Shown here: positions 42,729 to 55,500 of the stretch, one piece after another
Layout: each line of letters opens with the position of its first letter
Numbering within the stretch: position 1 is the stretch's first letter
Origin: Oasisia sp. SBJ-2009
Taxonomy: Eukaryota > Annelida > Polychaeta > Sabellida > Siboglinidae
DNA: 64,000 nucleotides
Assembly (NCBI GenBank): GCA_964017155.1
Contig: OZ024862.1
Location: forward strand, 46,833,874 to 46,897,873
Reading direction: 5' to 3'
The notes under the pieces: model-generated
What the model was told of the DNA's origin: nothing
Databases searched by the model: none
Seen by the model: only the letters and a program-made list of their open reading frames with translations
Translations under genes and position numbers: made by a program

Positions 42729-45700
42729 ATGGCGACATCCATCGAAGTTCCGAGACGTTTGCCGTTGCTACTTGTTGCTGATAATGTCCTCTTACCGGGA
42801 TCGTCTATGCGTATACCTGTTCGCAGTCTCAGAAAGTTAGTTTCTGCGTGGTGGATTTGTTCTTCGTTGTTATCCAATAAAACAGCTTTAATTTTGACGT
42901 GATATTTATGTAAACAAGTCACGTCTCAACACTGTCTGTGATTGTGAAGGAGGGCACACTGTCAAGTGTTAGCACTGCACGTCAACTTTTAATCTTCAGG
43001 AATTGTGGTGAAAAACCCATATTTGATCGAATGTCTGAAGTTGAACGTCTGAATAATGTTCATAAAATTCTTTCTTAGGCATATTTTATTATATTTTTTA
43101 ACAAACAAATTTACCTAATCATAATGCATGCGCACAAAAAGCACTACAAACTCCTGCGTTAGCCCAAGTTTGGCCTGTTTGGAGTTAACAACCTGAGACC
43201 TGAGACTGCATTAATTCTGCACCATTCCATGCATGTAACACATATACAAATATTGCATCCATTTCTTCCGTCTAAATAGCACTGTGTTTTGCTTCATCAG
43301 ACATTTTGTGTATAGCACACACTTTCACATAGCCCTTTCAAAGTTCCCAGCATGGGGGCAGGCTAAGGCAAACCTGTGTGCTTTTTGGCCTCACAGAGAT
43401 TAATTGTATTGTTAAATAACATGCATGCCTGATGTGAAATGATTGAGTAAACCTATTGGATTATTACAGATTGCAGACATACACAGCATTAAGGCAGAAT
43501 CAAAGTATATAGAGCCCTGCATGGTTATAATTTGTATGCCCCAGTGTTGTGTAACCATCCCAGCAAACAAGGAACCATTTCTGAACCAGTTTGTACGTGT
43601 CATACTGGTTCATAATTAGTACTTCTCCACCAGTACATGTTTTCTTGTGTATTCACATGAATACACGTGTTCTGGCTGTTGTCACGAGTTTGACACGAGT
43701 CGTACTGGGTCAGAACTGGTACAGTTTCACTGGTACGTGTTATCACATAAAAAACTCGTGATTTCACGGTAAAAATGTGTCAACACACCAAATTTGTTCC
43801 CAGAATCTGGTAAATTCATGTACAGAAACACGTGAATTGAGCCAGTTGAACTCATGAATTCACTTACAGAACATGTGAATTCACGTGTTGTTGTTTGCTG
43901 GGATGTTAATTTTGCAAACATAAATTTTTCATTTAGCTGTGAACTTAATTTGAAAACTAAGTGTAATATATTGTTATGTTTTCTTGTAGCATGAATATGG
44001 TGAAGAGCCGCTTGCTGCGTCACAGTACGTTGGGCAGCACAATCATTGGTGTAGTTCTGAAGGAACCAGGAATTGAGGTAATAATTGATCGAGTTAAACT
44101 GATGACATGGATACGTTGACTTGGTGTCCTACTAGTTGGTGCATAAATAACAGACAGCATGTTGTAATTGTTGACATGGAACAAACAATTAACATTCTCA
44201 TGTATTATTAGAACATATTAGAATTATATTAATTTAACTAATTACTGAATTGCAGTATTTTTCTCACACATTTCATTCCTCATTTGCTAGTCTCATTCCT
44301 ACTCTTTTGTGGCCTGTACAATTTCATATGACACAGCATAGCTTTTCTACTATTATTTTTTCTTCTACTAGGTTAAGTGATATTTGGATATAGTTTATAA
44401 CATCTATTAATTATCTTCATATTTTGTGATTGCCTAACTTAAGTAATTTGCTTGGAGTCATTCCACTCTATAATGTTTGTTTTGTGGCAGACTGATGAGT
44501 TCATGCTACACCCAATAGGCACTGCGGCAGTGGCCGTGCAGGTTACAGGAACAAACTGGCCAGAACCGGCGTACACACTTCTTGTCACTGGATTGTGCCG
44601 GTTCAAAATAGAGGAAGTCCTTCAGGAGACACCCTACCCTGTGGCCAGGGTGGCTCAGCTGGAGAACGTCCCTGCAGATGATAATGGTACGAATCTGTGC
44701 ATTTATGGTGTTTTCCCAGCAAACAACGACCCGTGATTTCACATGTTCTGTAAGAGAATTCACGAGTTCAACTGGCTCAATTCACGTGTTTCCGTATGTG
44801 AATTCAATTCAATTAAATTCAATATGATTTATTCAAACAACAACATACAATACAATTTAAGACTATACAAACATGCTATACACGTAATGTTGTTTGAAGG
44901 GAATACACAAGAAGTTAAAAACTTGTAATAGTATGTATCCCCGCACACAATATTTGTAGGCACAACCATAATGTAAGAAAGAAATAATTATTATAATGTA
45001 AATATTGCACACATCCTAAATACATGACTAGGAAAGAAAACAAAACAACATAAACAGAATTAGTGATACAACCCCTAGTTCATTAGTCAACCTAATCTCA
45101 CTTATTCAAAATAAATGGATGCATACTAGGAATTTTATTTAGAATTCAGATACATTAGTAATCTGAATCAGATGCAATGAAAGTTGCAATTATATATATT
45201 CATTCATGAGTATTGACTTGTACCTGTGTCTAAAAGACCTTATTGTTTTTACGTTAGTTAGATCAACATGCAAGGAATTCCAAAGACTTATGCCATACAT
45301 AGGAAGAGACATCGCTGTAACATTCAAGGTGACACAGCGCCTTACTAATTGATTTTTGAGACGTGTTATTACCGAGATATCTTTTTTTCACAAAATGCTG
45401 TTGTATATTAGCTGGTAACATGCAATAGTATGCTTTATACATAAACGTAGCTGTTTTGAATTTCACTAGATCTGGACATTTTAATATATGCGACCTGTAG
45501 AAAAGAGGAGTTGTGTGGTCAAGACGACCTGCCCCAAACAGAAGTCTAATTGCTCTTTTGTGACGTACAACAAGACAATTGACATTAGAAGGATATGTGT
45601 TTCCCCATATTTCAGAACAATAACTAATTTATGGCAAGAATAATGAGCTATACAGAATATGCATAGACTGTGAGTCTATTACTTGGCTACACTTATATAA

Positions 45701-48700
45701 TATAGCTGTACTCTTAGAGAGCTTTGATTTAACATTTGCTATATGATCTTTCCAATTCAATTTCTCATCAATTAATACTCCAAGAAATTTAGCCACACGC
45801 ACTCTGTTAATGCTTATACCATTGATAGCTATGTCAAAGTGTGCATTCCAATTACCAATTACCAAATAACATGTAGCTTGTGTTCGAAACATTTAAAGAA
45901 AGCTTATTTACAGCAAACCATATACACAATTTGTTAAGAACTGTCGATACGGTTGTAACAAGTTGGTTGATGTTTTTGTCTGCACAAAATAAATTACTGT
46001 CGTCAGCAAACAGTATATATTTCACAAGCCTAGATATGTTACATAAATCATTAATATACAGTATAAACAATTTTGGCCCTAAAATTTAGCCCTGCTGGAC
46101 ACCACATGATATATTTAACAGGTCTGAGTGGAATTCATTGTAGCAAACAAATTGGAATCTGTTTGATAAGTAACTGCTTATCCAATTGTGTGCCACACCT
46201 GTGATACCATAGAAATATTTTTTTTCACAGAGCAACTCATGATCTGTCTCAAAGGATTTTTTCAAGTCAATGAATACACCAATAGAATACATTTTGTTAT
46301 TTAGAGATGAAGTTATTTCATTTATTAACTCAGTTAACAAATAGGATGTAGACATATTTTCACGGAATCCATACTGACTAGGGTTAATAATGTCACTGGA
46401 TTCTGTGAACATATTTGGTGTGTCAACACGTGTTTACCACGAAATCACAAGTTTTTCACGTGATGACTTGTACCAGTGACACCGTACCAGTTCTGACCCA
46501 GTATGACTCGTGTCAAACTCAGTCAAAATTCATGACAACAGAGCAGAACACGTGAATACACATACACATGGTTTGTGGTATGATTTGTACATTTGGTGTC
46601 CATCTCATAGTCCATTACTTGTCAGCCTCCTGCAGATCAAAGAAGAAGAAGAATTTATTAGGATTAACCAAAAACAAACATGTTCAAACAGACAACATTA
46701 ATAAATTTATATTTACAACACATATTTGAAAATAAATGTCGATTGACTCAAGGAGACCTGCACTAAGACCTTGAAGATCAGTGGCGTACAGGCCACCTGG
46801 CAATTTACATATACACTATAATAATTAACTATTACTAGTGTTTATAAACCAAAGTATATTCGAAATATAAAATATCGTGTAAGTATAATAAATATAAATA
46901 GACTACAATAAATAAACAACTTACAAATACACAATCTAACATTTAACAGATAACACTACTTGCTGTATCTCACAGCAGCCATACCACAACTGATAAATTA
47001 CTACTACTGGGTAATATATATATATGTATAATTATAAAATTAATTATATATAATGCAATATAATGCATGCAATAATGCAAATAAATAGTGCAAAAAATAA
47101 TAAAATCTTCATGAAGTGTTAGCATGTATATTTATAATGTATATACGTTACATAATACATGATAAACATTATAACATTAAATTACATAATACATGATATA
47201 CATTAGAACATTTAGTGTTGTGTAGGTCTGTTTGATAATTTGAAGTGGTACATGTTATTTCATAATTCTTAATTATATATGTTCGTGCAAACCTGATTGT
47301 TCCAACACAAACTCCAATAATGTCATGTTACGGACCTCTATCACTAACTCTATATCAGAGGTATTTGTAAGGGAGAAAGCTTTGTGTGTTTACAGATGGC
47401 TTTGGTGAAACCCTGGGATGTACTGTGTGTTCACGGATGACTAGAATGAGGCTCTGTAAAATGTGTGTGTGCTCACAGATGACTTGATTGAGACTGTGAA
47501 AGGTATGTGTGTGTCCACAGATGACTTGAAGAACAACCTTGAACTTGGGAACTTGGTTGATACATTCCGAGAGCATGCTGTGGAACTGGTGAACATGCTT
47601 GATGTCTCCGTGCCCGTTGTCGCCAAGTTAAAGGTATACACATTACACACCTTGCTATTTAAAGCATCTGTAAGTGTAGCATGACATATTAGAATTATAA
47701 GAACTCAAGATCAGCTGATAGAAATATTGAAACAGATGCATGCATAGATATTGTAACTTTTGTGAAGGTGGTTTATGACTTGCACTGAACATAATAATGT
47801 GAACATTTATTCCTGTAAAACATTATATTGTGCAGCTTTCCACAAATAGACACACTCCTCTACATTGACCACATGTCCCATTTTGTATAGTTAGATTAAT
47901 TATCTGGCTGCGCCTCCTATTTGTTGCAAAAATTATGTGTTAGGGCGGGTGTAGTTTTCTTTGAATTAGTAACTGCACATTTTGCCAGATTCCTTTACAT
48001 GTTTAGTTTTGATATTGCTAGAGGATGACAAAGTGAAAAGACTACAAAAATATAGGCAAACTGTTATGACACTAAAGGTATTCAGAAGTGCTAGATATAA
48101 ATTTGCTCATCTTCTTAATCTTTATGCTTATCTAATTTTGTAAAGTCAAGTTAGTATTGTATTTACATTTTTATTTTATTGAATTTATTTATTTAACTAT
48201 TTTAACATACTTATTTAACCAATTTTTAACTTAATTATTTAACATATATTTATATAAATATTTATTTATTTTATAATGTTAGTGTCTTTGAGCCGGTTTT
48301 TAACCCAGATACATGGCGTTTTATAAATGTTTCCAAATAATACCCAACGATTTACTGTTTCTTTCTATGTTTGTGAACATTTAACTTACCGAGGTGTGGT
48401 TGTGTTTGTCACCTACAGAAGATGCTGGACAATGTCCCGAGTCAGCAGCTGCCGGACATCTGTGTGTCCATTGTGAAGGCGTCCCTGGCCGAGAAGGTCC
48501 AAGTGTTGGATGCGGTGGACCTCGCAGAACGCTTCAGGAAGACACTGCCTCTCCTCATGAGGCAGATCGAGGTGAGGCACATATCAAACACAGGGTCCGT
48601 ACGGGGCCTTGAAAGTGTTGAAAAGCCTTGAATTTGATTGGACACAATTTAAGGCCTTCGAATCCTTGAATTTTACAAAGTAGTCTTGAAAAGTCTTGAA

Positions 48701-51700
48701 TTTAATTGTGGTCAATAAAATATTGTTTTGACTCAATTGTTGTGATGAATAACGGCCAGAAAACGAAAAGCCTATGCACAAAAAACTCATGTGCACATTG
48801 GACAGTCGGCATTGCATTGTGGTTGGCGCCATTGTTTTCTTAGTCGCATAAAATGTTTAAAGTTCACTTCATTTACTGCGCTTAAAAGTACATAATACTA
48901 TATACTATGTCGCTAAAACAGGCTTGAATTTCTTTTTTCAAATAGCGTTGAAAAGTCTTGAATAGCCTTGAATTTTGAATGTCCAGATTTGTACGGACCC
49001 TGCAAACATAATAATAATAATAATAAATATTATTTATTCACGATAATCTTATAAAATCTACATTTTATCTTACTAAGGGTCGTGATTTCTAACGCAACTG
49101 TACATACATGTTCGACACCACACAGTTAAATGGTTAAATACGTGTTCCATTGGTCGCTGCTGTTTCTACCATCAAGTAGTTGTCTTCGTTGGTCCAAAAT
49201 GCAAGAACAGGAAGCCTTATTTTGGGTATAATTAATCTTGTCTGATGATTTATGTAAAAATAGACCAGCATGGCTGTTGAATTGGTTTATAATAAATGCA
49301 AATTGTCACACGCATTCACCAATGTAAGTATGAGACAAGTAGCATTTTCTTCTTTAATTCATAGCGTCTCTTCTCTGTCATGACCATTAGTTGTATTACC
49401 CTTTGTGACATGTTGAAAGAATGGGATATAAAATATTGGTAAAGAGAGCAGACACCCAAAAAAATGGAGGGAGAAAGAAGGCAAGGAAGACCAAGAATGC
49501 AATGGGAGGATTGCGTTAAGAGAGATCTGGAAAGAGTGGGAGGAAAATGGAGAACAACAGCAAAAGGTAGTAGGAGTTGGAGACGGGTGGTAGAGAACAC
49601 AGTGAGAGAAAGGTGAAAAGATGAAGAAAAGATAACAGTATCCACAGCCAACCTCACCCCTGACGACAGGACAACAAGAGGAAAATAACAGTATGTTTTA
49701 GTTTGCCGTCTTTATATGATCATATGTTTCATAACTTGCTTTTCCTCCATCTGTCCAGTCTAGATCACTTCCTTAAATTATACCAATCTTCTACTTATAT
49801 TCACTTTGGTTCGTGCTTAGTAAACAAACTGGCATCAGACAACACCACACTGATGACGTAAATTTATTGGCTATTTTAAAGTTGCTTACACCTGTTTCAG
49901 GGCCTGAAATTGCTGCAGAAGTCACATGCCCACAAGTTGACCATCGCACCAAGGAAGTCATCGCGGGGGAAGACCCTAAATGTGCGGAAGGCCCTGGAGA
50001 GGCTGGAGGAGGGGAGGACCAGGGACACGGAGGAGTCAGAGGAAATGGATGAAATTGTAGAACTGGAAAATAAGATCAAGTATGCAACATTTATACATCC
50101 TTCATCCAAATGTGTAAAATGCCATTATATGGACTGTAAATTGTGATATATAAGATTCCATCTTTTTATTGGGCAAATGTCACAATTGTAGTTGTGCTAC
50201 TTGATCAGATGTAGTAGTAACGAAGCACCTAAAATTTATATCGTTTATCGTTGTGCGATAATTTTGGCATAATTGCATTTTCCCTGGAGACTTAGAGTGT
50301 TATGGTTGTGGCTATTTCTTACAGGATATGTGGTAGTTGGCGTATTGTATGACATTGGATCTTTATTTGATAATAGCCCTCTTCAAAACTACTCTACTCA
50401 TGGTCATTACAACCTCAACCCTGTGAATAAAACATTGTATACATAGACATTATCAAATATGATTAATGAAGCCAACAAAATAAAAGCACATTAATATCCA
50501 GCATCCGTCTAGGTTAGTGTTTGTCACCTGGGCCGTGTGTGCCGCTGCCAACTGGTGTTCTGTGCCACAGGGCTGCAGGGCTGACTCCAGTGGCAGACAA
50601 GGCGGCAGCTCGGGAACTCAAACGACTCAAGAACATGCCCCAGCAGATGCCAGAACACGCCATGATCAGGTACCAAGTACACATAGATACACAGTCACAC
50701 AGTCACACAGTCACACAGTCACACAGTCACACAGTCACACAGTCACACAGTCACACAGTCACACAGTCACACAGTCACACAGTCACACAGTCACACAGTC
50801 ACACAGTCACACAGTCAGTCACACACACACACAGTCACACACGCACACACGCACGCACGCACGCACGCACGCACGCGCGCGCGCGCGCGCACACACACAC
50901 TGTGCCATTGCCTCCCTATTTCATGCTTTGGAAGTGTATTTTCTTCATAATGTATTGCACAACAATACAATGAGACACTAATCCTGCTTTTTACATACTG
51001 GAACATGTTTGGGGTGTCTCCTGACGCTGTATGGAATGGTCAGGTACACATGTGTCATTCTTCGGTCAGGTCCTCTCTGTGATAACACTAATTTTTATTT
51101 CTTTTTATTTATGTCTTATTTATATATATTTATTCATAACTTTTGTCACATCTTTGTTCCCATCTTTAAAAACAAAAGTTCATGTCTTTCTTTGCAAGTT
51201 CTTGAGTCTATACATTTTTGACATCTTTTGTCACACCATATCTCACATTTTATCCACATCTATCTATACATTTTGTTTGTTTATGATGGAACATGTATTT
51301 TGTGGTGCCAGGAACTACCTAGAACTGATGGTGGAACTGCCGTGGAACAAAACTACACCTGACTCACTTGACATAGCACAAGCCAGGTAGGGAATATCTA
51401 CTCTCTAACTCAAATTGTTTGTGTTAAAATATAAACTCTGTTCTCTCAAAACATCTGCATTCACTTTCAAAAAACGAATGTGACCTGACAGCAAATGGAA
51501 GCTCTTGACACAGGAGCAAGCATACCATTCCATGTCTCTCTTCTTTATGTGGCGTTTGTACATGTCTGTTTTTAGATTGGTTTGTTTATGGGGATGCCAT
51601 GTGAACATACGTGTGTTCTTGTGTTCATCACAGTAGTATAAATTTAATGACACATATTCATTGAAGTACAACTACTTTTGATACTAGCAATGAAAGTGAG

Positions 51701-52495
51701 CTACCTACATTTTGGTGTTCTTACTGGTCTACTTTGTACCCAACAAATTTGATCACAATTGCAGTGGTATATGTTGACAAACTAAAAGCAATATGTTATG
51801 TAAATTTATACAGTATTTCAAGTAAAAGTACAAAATTATGTCTGTACCAGAAAAAAATTTACAGGAAGGATCTGGACACAGACCATTACGGTCTTGACAA
51901 GTTGAAAAAGCGGGTCATCGAATACCTGGCAGTGCGCCAACTCAAGAACACCCTCAAAGGACCAATCCTGTGTTTTGTTGGTCCTCCAGGCGTGGGAAAG
52001 ACCAGCATTGGACGGTCCATAGCCCAAACACTGGGCCGTGAGTTCTACAGGTATGTGAAACTGAGATGAAGAATTATTACTTTAACGTGTCTTGAAGACC
52101 TTTGTGCTCTCTCGTTATGAACAGTCAAAAAGTGTAGAAATATGTAATAAGTAACAACAGCTTGTAATGTCTTTTAAATGTCTTTTTACTTTTAGCAATC
52201 ATGTCACTACCAATTGTCGACATGAAATGCATTCGTTGAAATGGTCACTGTGTCCATCTTGTGTTCAGGATTGCCCTTGGAGGGGTGTGTGACCAGTCGG
52301 ATGTCCGGGGTCATCGTCGCACCTACATTGGGTCTATGCCTGGTCGCATCATCCAGGGTCTCAAACTTGTTGGGGTCAAAAACCCTGTCTTCCTTCTTGA
52401 TGAGATTGATAAACTTGTAAGTTCCTAACAGTTTTAGATACATGACTTCAAGTGAAAAAAAAAATATTCATAAATATTAAATTTATATATATATA

Positions 52496-52563
<68 letters not shown>

Positions 52564-55500
52564 TGTATATATAATAAACGTGTTTGATACTAATTTTGCT
52601 CAGTTTCATGTATCAATACTTATTTCATTCAAATATTGTGCACACGTTTTAAAGGTGTTTTTTAGTTTAAAATATAGATATGAAAATTAACAGTTAATAA
52701 CATAGACTTCACAGATACTTGACCAATTGCCACATATCTGCCATGATGATTGTTAGCCAGTGAGCAACAATTATTAACTGTGTGTATGTGACCTTTACCT
52801 CGTACTCATGCCCATTCTTGTAAACATTGCTTGGTGGTGAAGCTTTTGTAGAGCTTGCAGTAAGTTTGTATTAGTAGTCATAGGGACAAATCTTGATTGT
52901 AACTTAAGGTTGTTTGTTGGCAGGGAACAAGCCTTCACGGTGACCCGGCTGCTGCCCTCCTTGAGGTCTTGGACCCGGAGCAGAATCACGCCTTTGTCGA
53001 CCAGTTTCTTTTCCTAAGAATACTGCATGTAATTTTTGTAACACTATCAATACTGTAATAGCTGTAAAACATATTATTGTGTTATCTATTTTGATGTTAG
53101 CAATAGCAGTATCCGTCCAGTGTGCAGGCTATGAAATAGGAAGAAAGCGATAATAATGTCATTTCGCGTAGTTATGATGTATCTTCTTGGATAATGTGTT
53201 TAGGATTTTACTTATTTGGTCTGATTTTACACTATCATTAGTACAGTGGTTGGTATCCCTCTGCATGAATTACATGTGCAGTGGCACTTCTATTTTACAT
53301 TCTAACGTGTCGACAACACACAGTTTGCATTGCAAAACTCCCAATGTAAAGTATGTAGGTAAGTAAGACAGTTTATTACCACGTAACATTAAAAATGTCC
53401 AGTTAAACCCCGTTGTTTGGTTGACCTTAACGCTGAACCCAGTTACCTGAATGTGCCCTTTGACCTCTCGCAAGTGCTGTTCATCGCGACGGCGAACACA
53501 ACAGCGACAGTACCCCCAGCATTGCTGGACCGCATGGAGCTTGTTCAGATCTCTGGCTACACATATGACGAGAAGACACATATTGCAATGAGACACCTCA
53601 TCCCGAAACAGCTCGGAGAGCACGGCCTCACATCTGACATGATAAACATCCCTGAGGACTCGATCAAAGTGATTGGTAAGTGGTGTGTTGCCAGTCAGTA
53701 ACCAAGTCAATTTGACCAGTTCAACGTATAAAACAATTAGCATACATATAAGTGAAAAAATTAATGGTCAGGCAGGCTCCCACTAAGACACTGAATATAT
53801 CACTAACATGGGAGGCACCTCTGTAATATTAAATAATTACATGAAAATTAATATGTTAGTTTACAATTAAGAATACAGATAATAGCAATATTAATAATAA
53901 AACGTTATGTTTACACAATATATAGACATGCCCACACCTATATGAATATAAGCAGGTCTGTGTATACGTGCGTATCTTTAGATGCTTACAAGATATAAGT
54001 ATATATATATATAAACACAAATAAATAACTATACACATACGCCTGCTTGATTTCGGCAGATGTAATAATTTTTTTTAGTACAGTTGAATTCATGTACACA
54101 AATTATCTTTATGACAAGACAAGGTGCCATTCAGTGTTGTGTACCAAAGCAGGCCAAAGCAGTACTTACAGTAGAAATGTTTACTTAATTTACAATTACT
54201 TGACATTTTTTAAAGCATGCATGATGACTTAGATGATGTAACACAGCATTAGTTACAGAAGGTTTATGTAGGATGGATATCAGAAATTCTCACCGAAGAT
54301 ATTAAATTACTACACTGCAATTGTTCAGTGATAAGTGTGGATGTTTGAGATATAAGTGCAAGATAACTGAAAATGCACGTTATTCATAGATGAAATGTTT
54401 TGACTCTCAATAAATCAAAAGGTTCCATGTCCACCTGCTTTCTAATGTTTTTGTTCTTAACTGAAATCTCACTAAATTCTGTTAAATTATTCCCACCCTC
54501 CCCTCCAGTGTCGGACTACACGAGGGAAGCGGGGGTGCGTACGCTAGAGCGTCGCATCGCGGCGGTGTGTCGAGCCGTCGCCGTCAGAGTCACCGAGTAC
54601 AACACCAGGAAGAGAGTGCCACCTGGTGGCGAGGTGGGGAATGAGAAGAAGGCGGGCGGTGAGAGCAAGGACGCTGGAGAGGTGGTGGACGTGGTCGACG
54701 CCTCCGCCATGAGTCTGCCCCCGGAGATGCCTATTGTCATTGATGAGCATGCCCTCGAGGACATCCTAGGGGTGAGTCGTGGTCTGTGCTCATCAACCTC
54801 TATTACTGTTGCCATGGTTACGGCAGTGGCTGTGATTGGCCAAATGCATTGTGTTTAGTTTTGAACTAAAATGACTCGTTTCCCTAGCAACCTACTACTT
54901 AATCAAAATAATAATAATAGCGTTAACAAAGATGTTACTGTTGGACTATGTAGCATATAATTATGGTATGTATAACACAAATTTGCTCAGCGAAATATCC
55001 TGTACTGCCACATATTTTAGGTGGTATGCTTGATTCGGCTAATGACAAGAGCATCACCTCTTGTGTAGTTTGACTGGACACTGGTGTCTCATTTTCATTA
55101 TACTCATCATCAAATAACGCTTTTCTTCAGAGAGTTGTTTTCACACAGAGTGCTTTTTGTCAGAGAGCAGGTTTCTTACAAATGTTCTTCAAAGAGCTAC
55201 CAGGTATTTTGTTCTCACCAAGTTGGAAGAATACAATATTAAAACAAGGTGATAATCGAAACATCAATGTGAGTCGAAATGTATTAGTTATGAACTAAGA
55301 AATCTTGTTGTAAATGCTCTTTTCAAAAAAAATTCTTTAAATAGATATTTCTTCAAAGTGCTGTTTTCTTCAGATAACTATTTTGTTCAAAGAGCTCTTT
55401 TGTTCAAAGAGCTCTTTTGTTCAAAGAGCTCTTTTCTTCAAAGAGCTCTTTTCTTCAAAGAGCTCTTTTCTTCAAAGAGCTTGTTTCTTCAAAGAGCTCT

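Noticed and set aside
50517..50981. Frames with Ser-His-Thr-Val repeats
   Set aside because: Translation of the ACACAGTC array after exon 7. Only the first part overlaps the real exon, and in another register.
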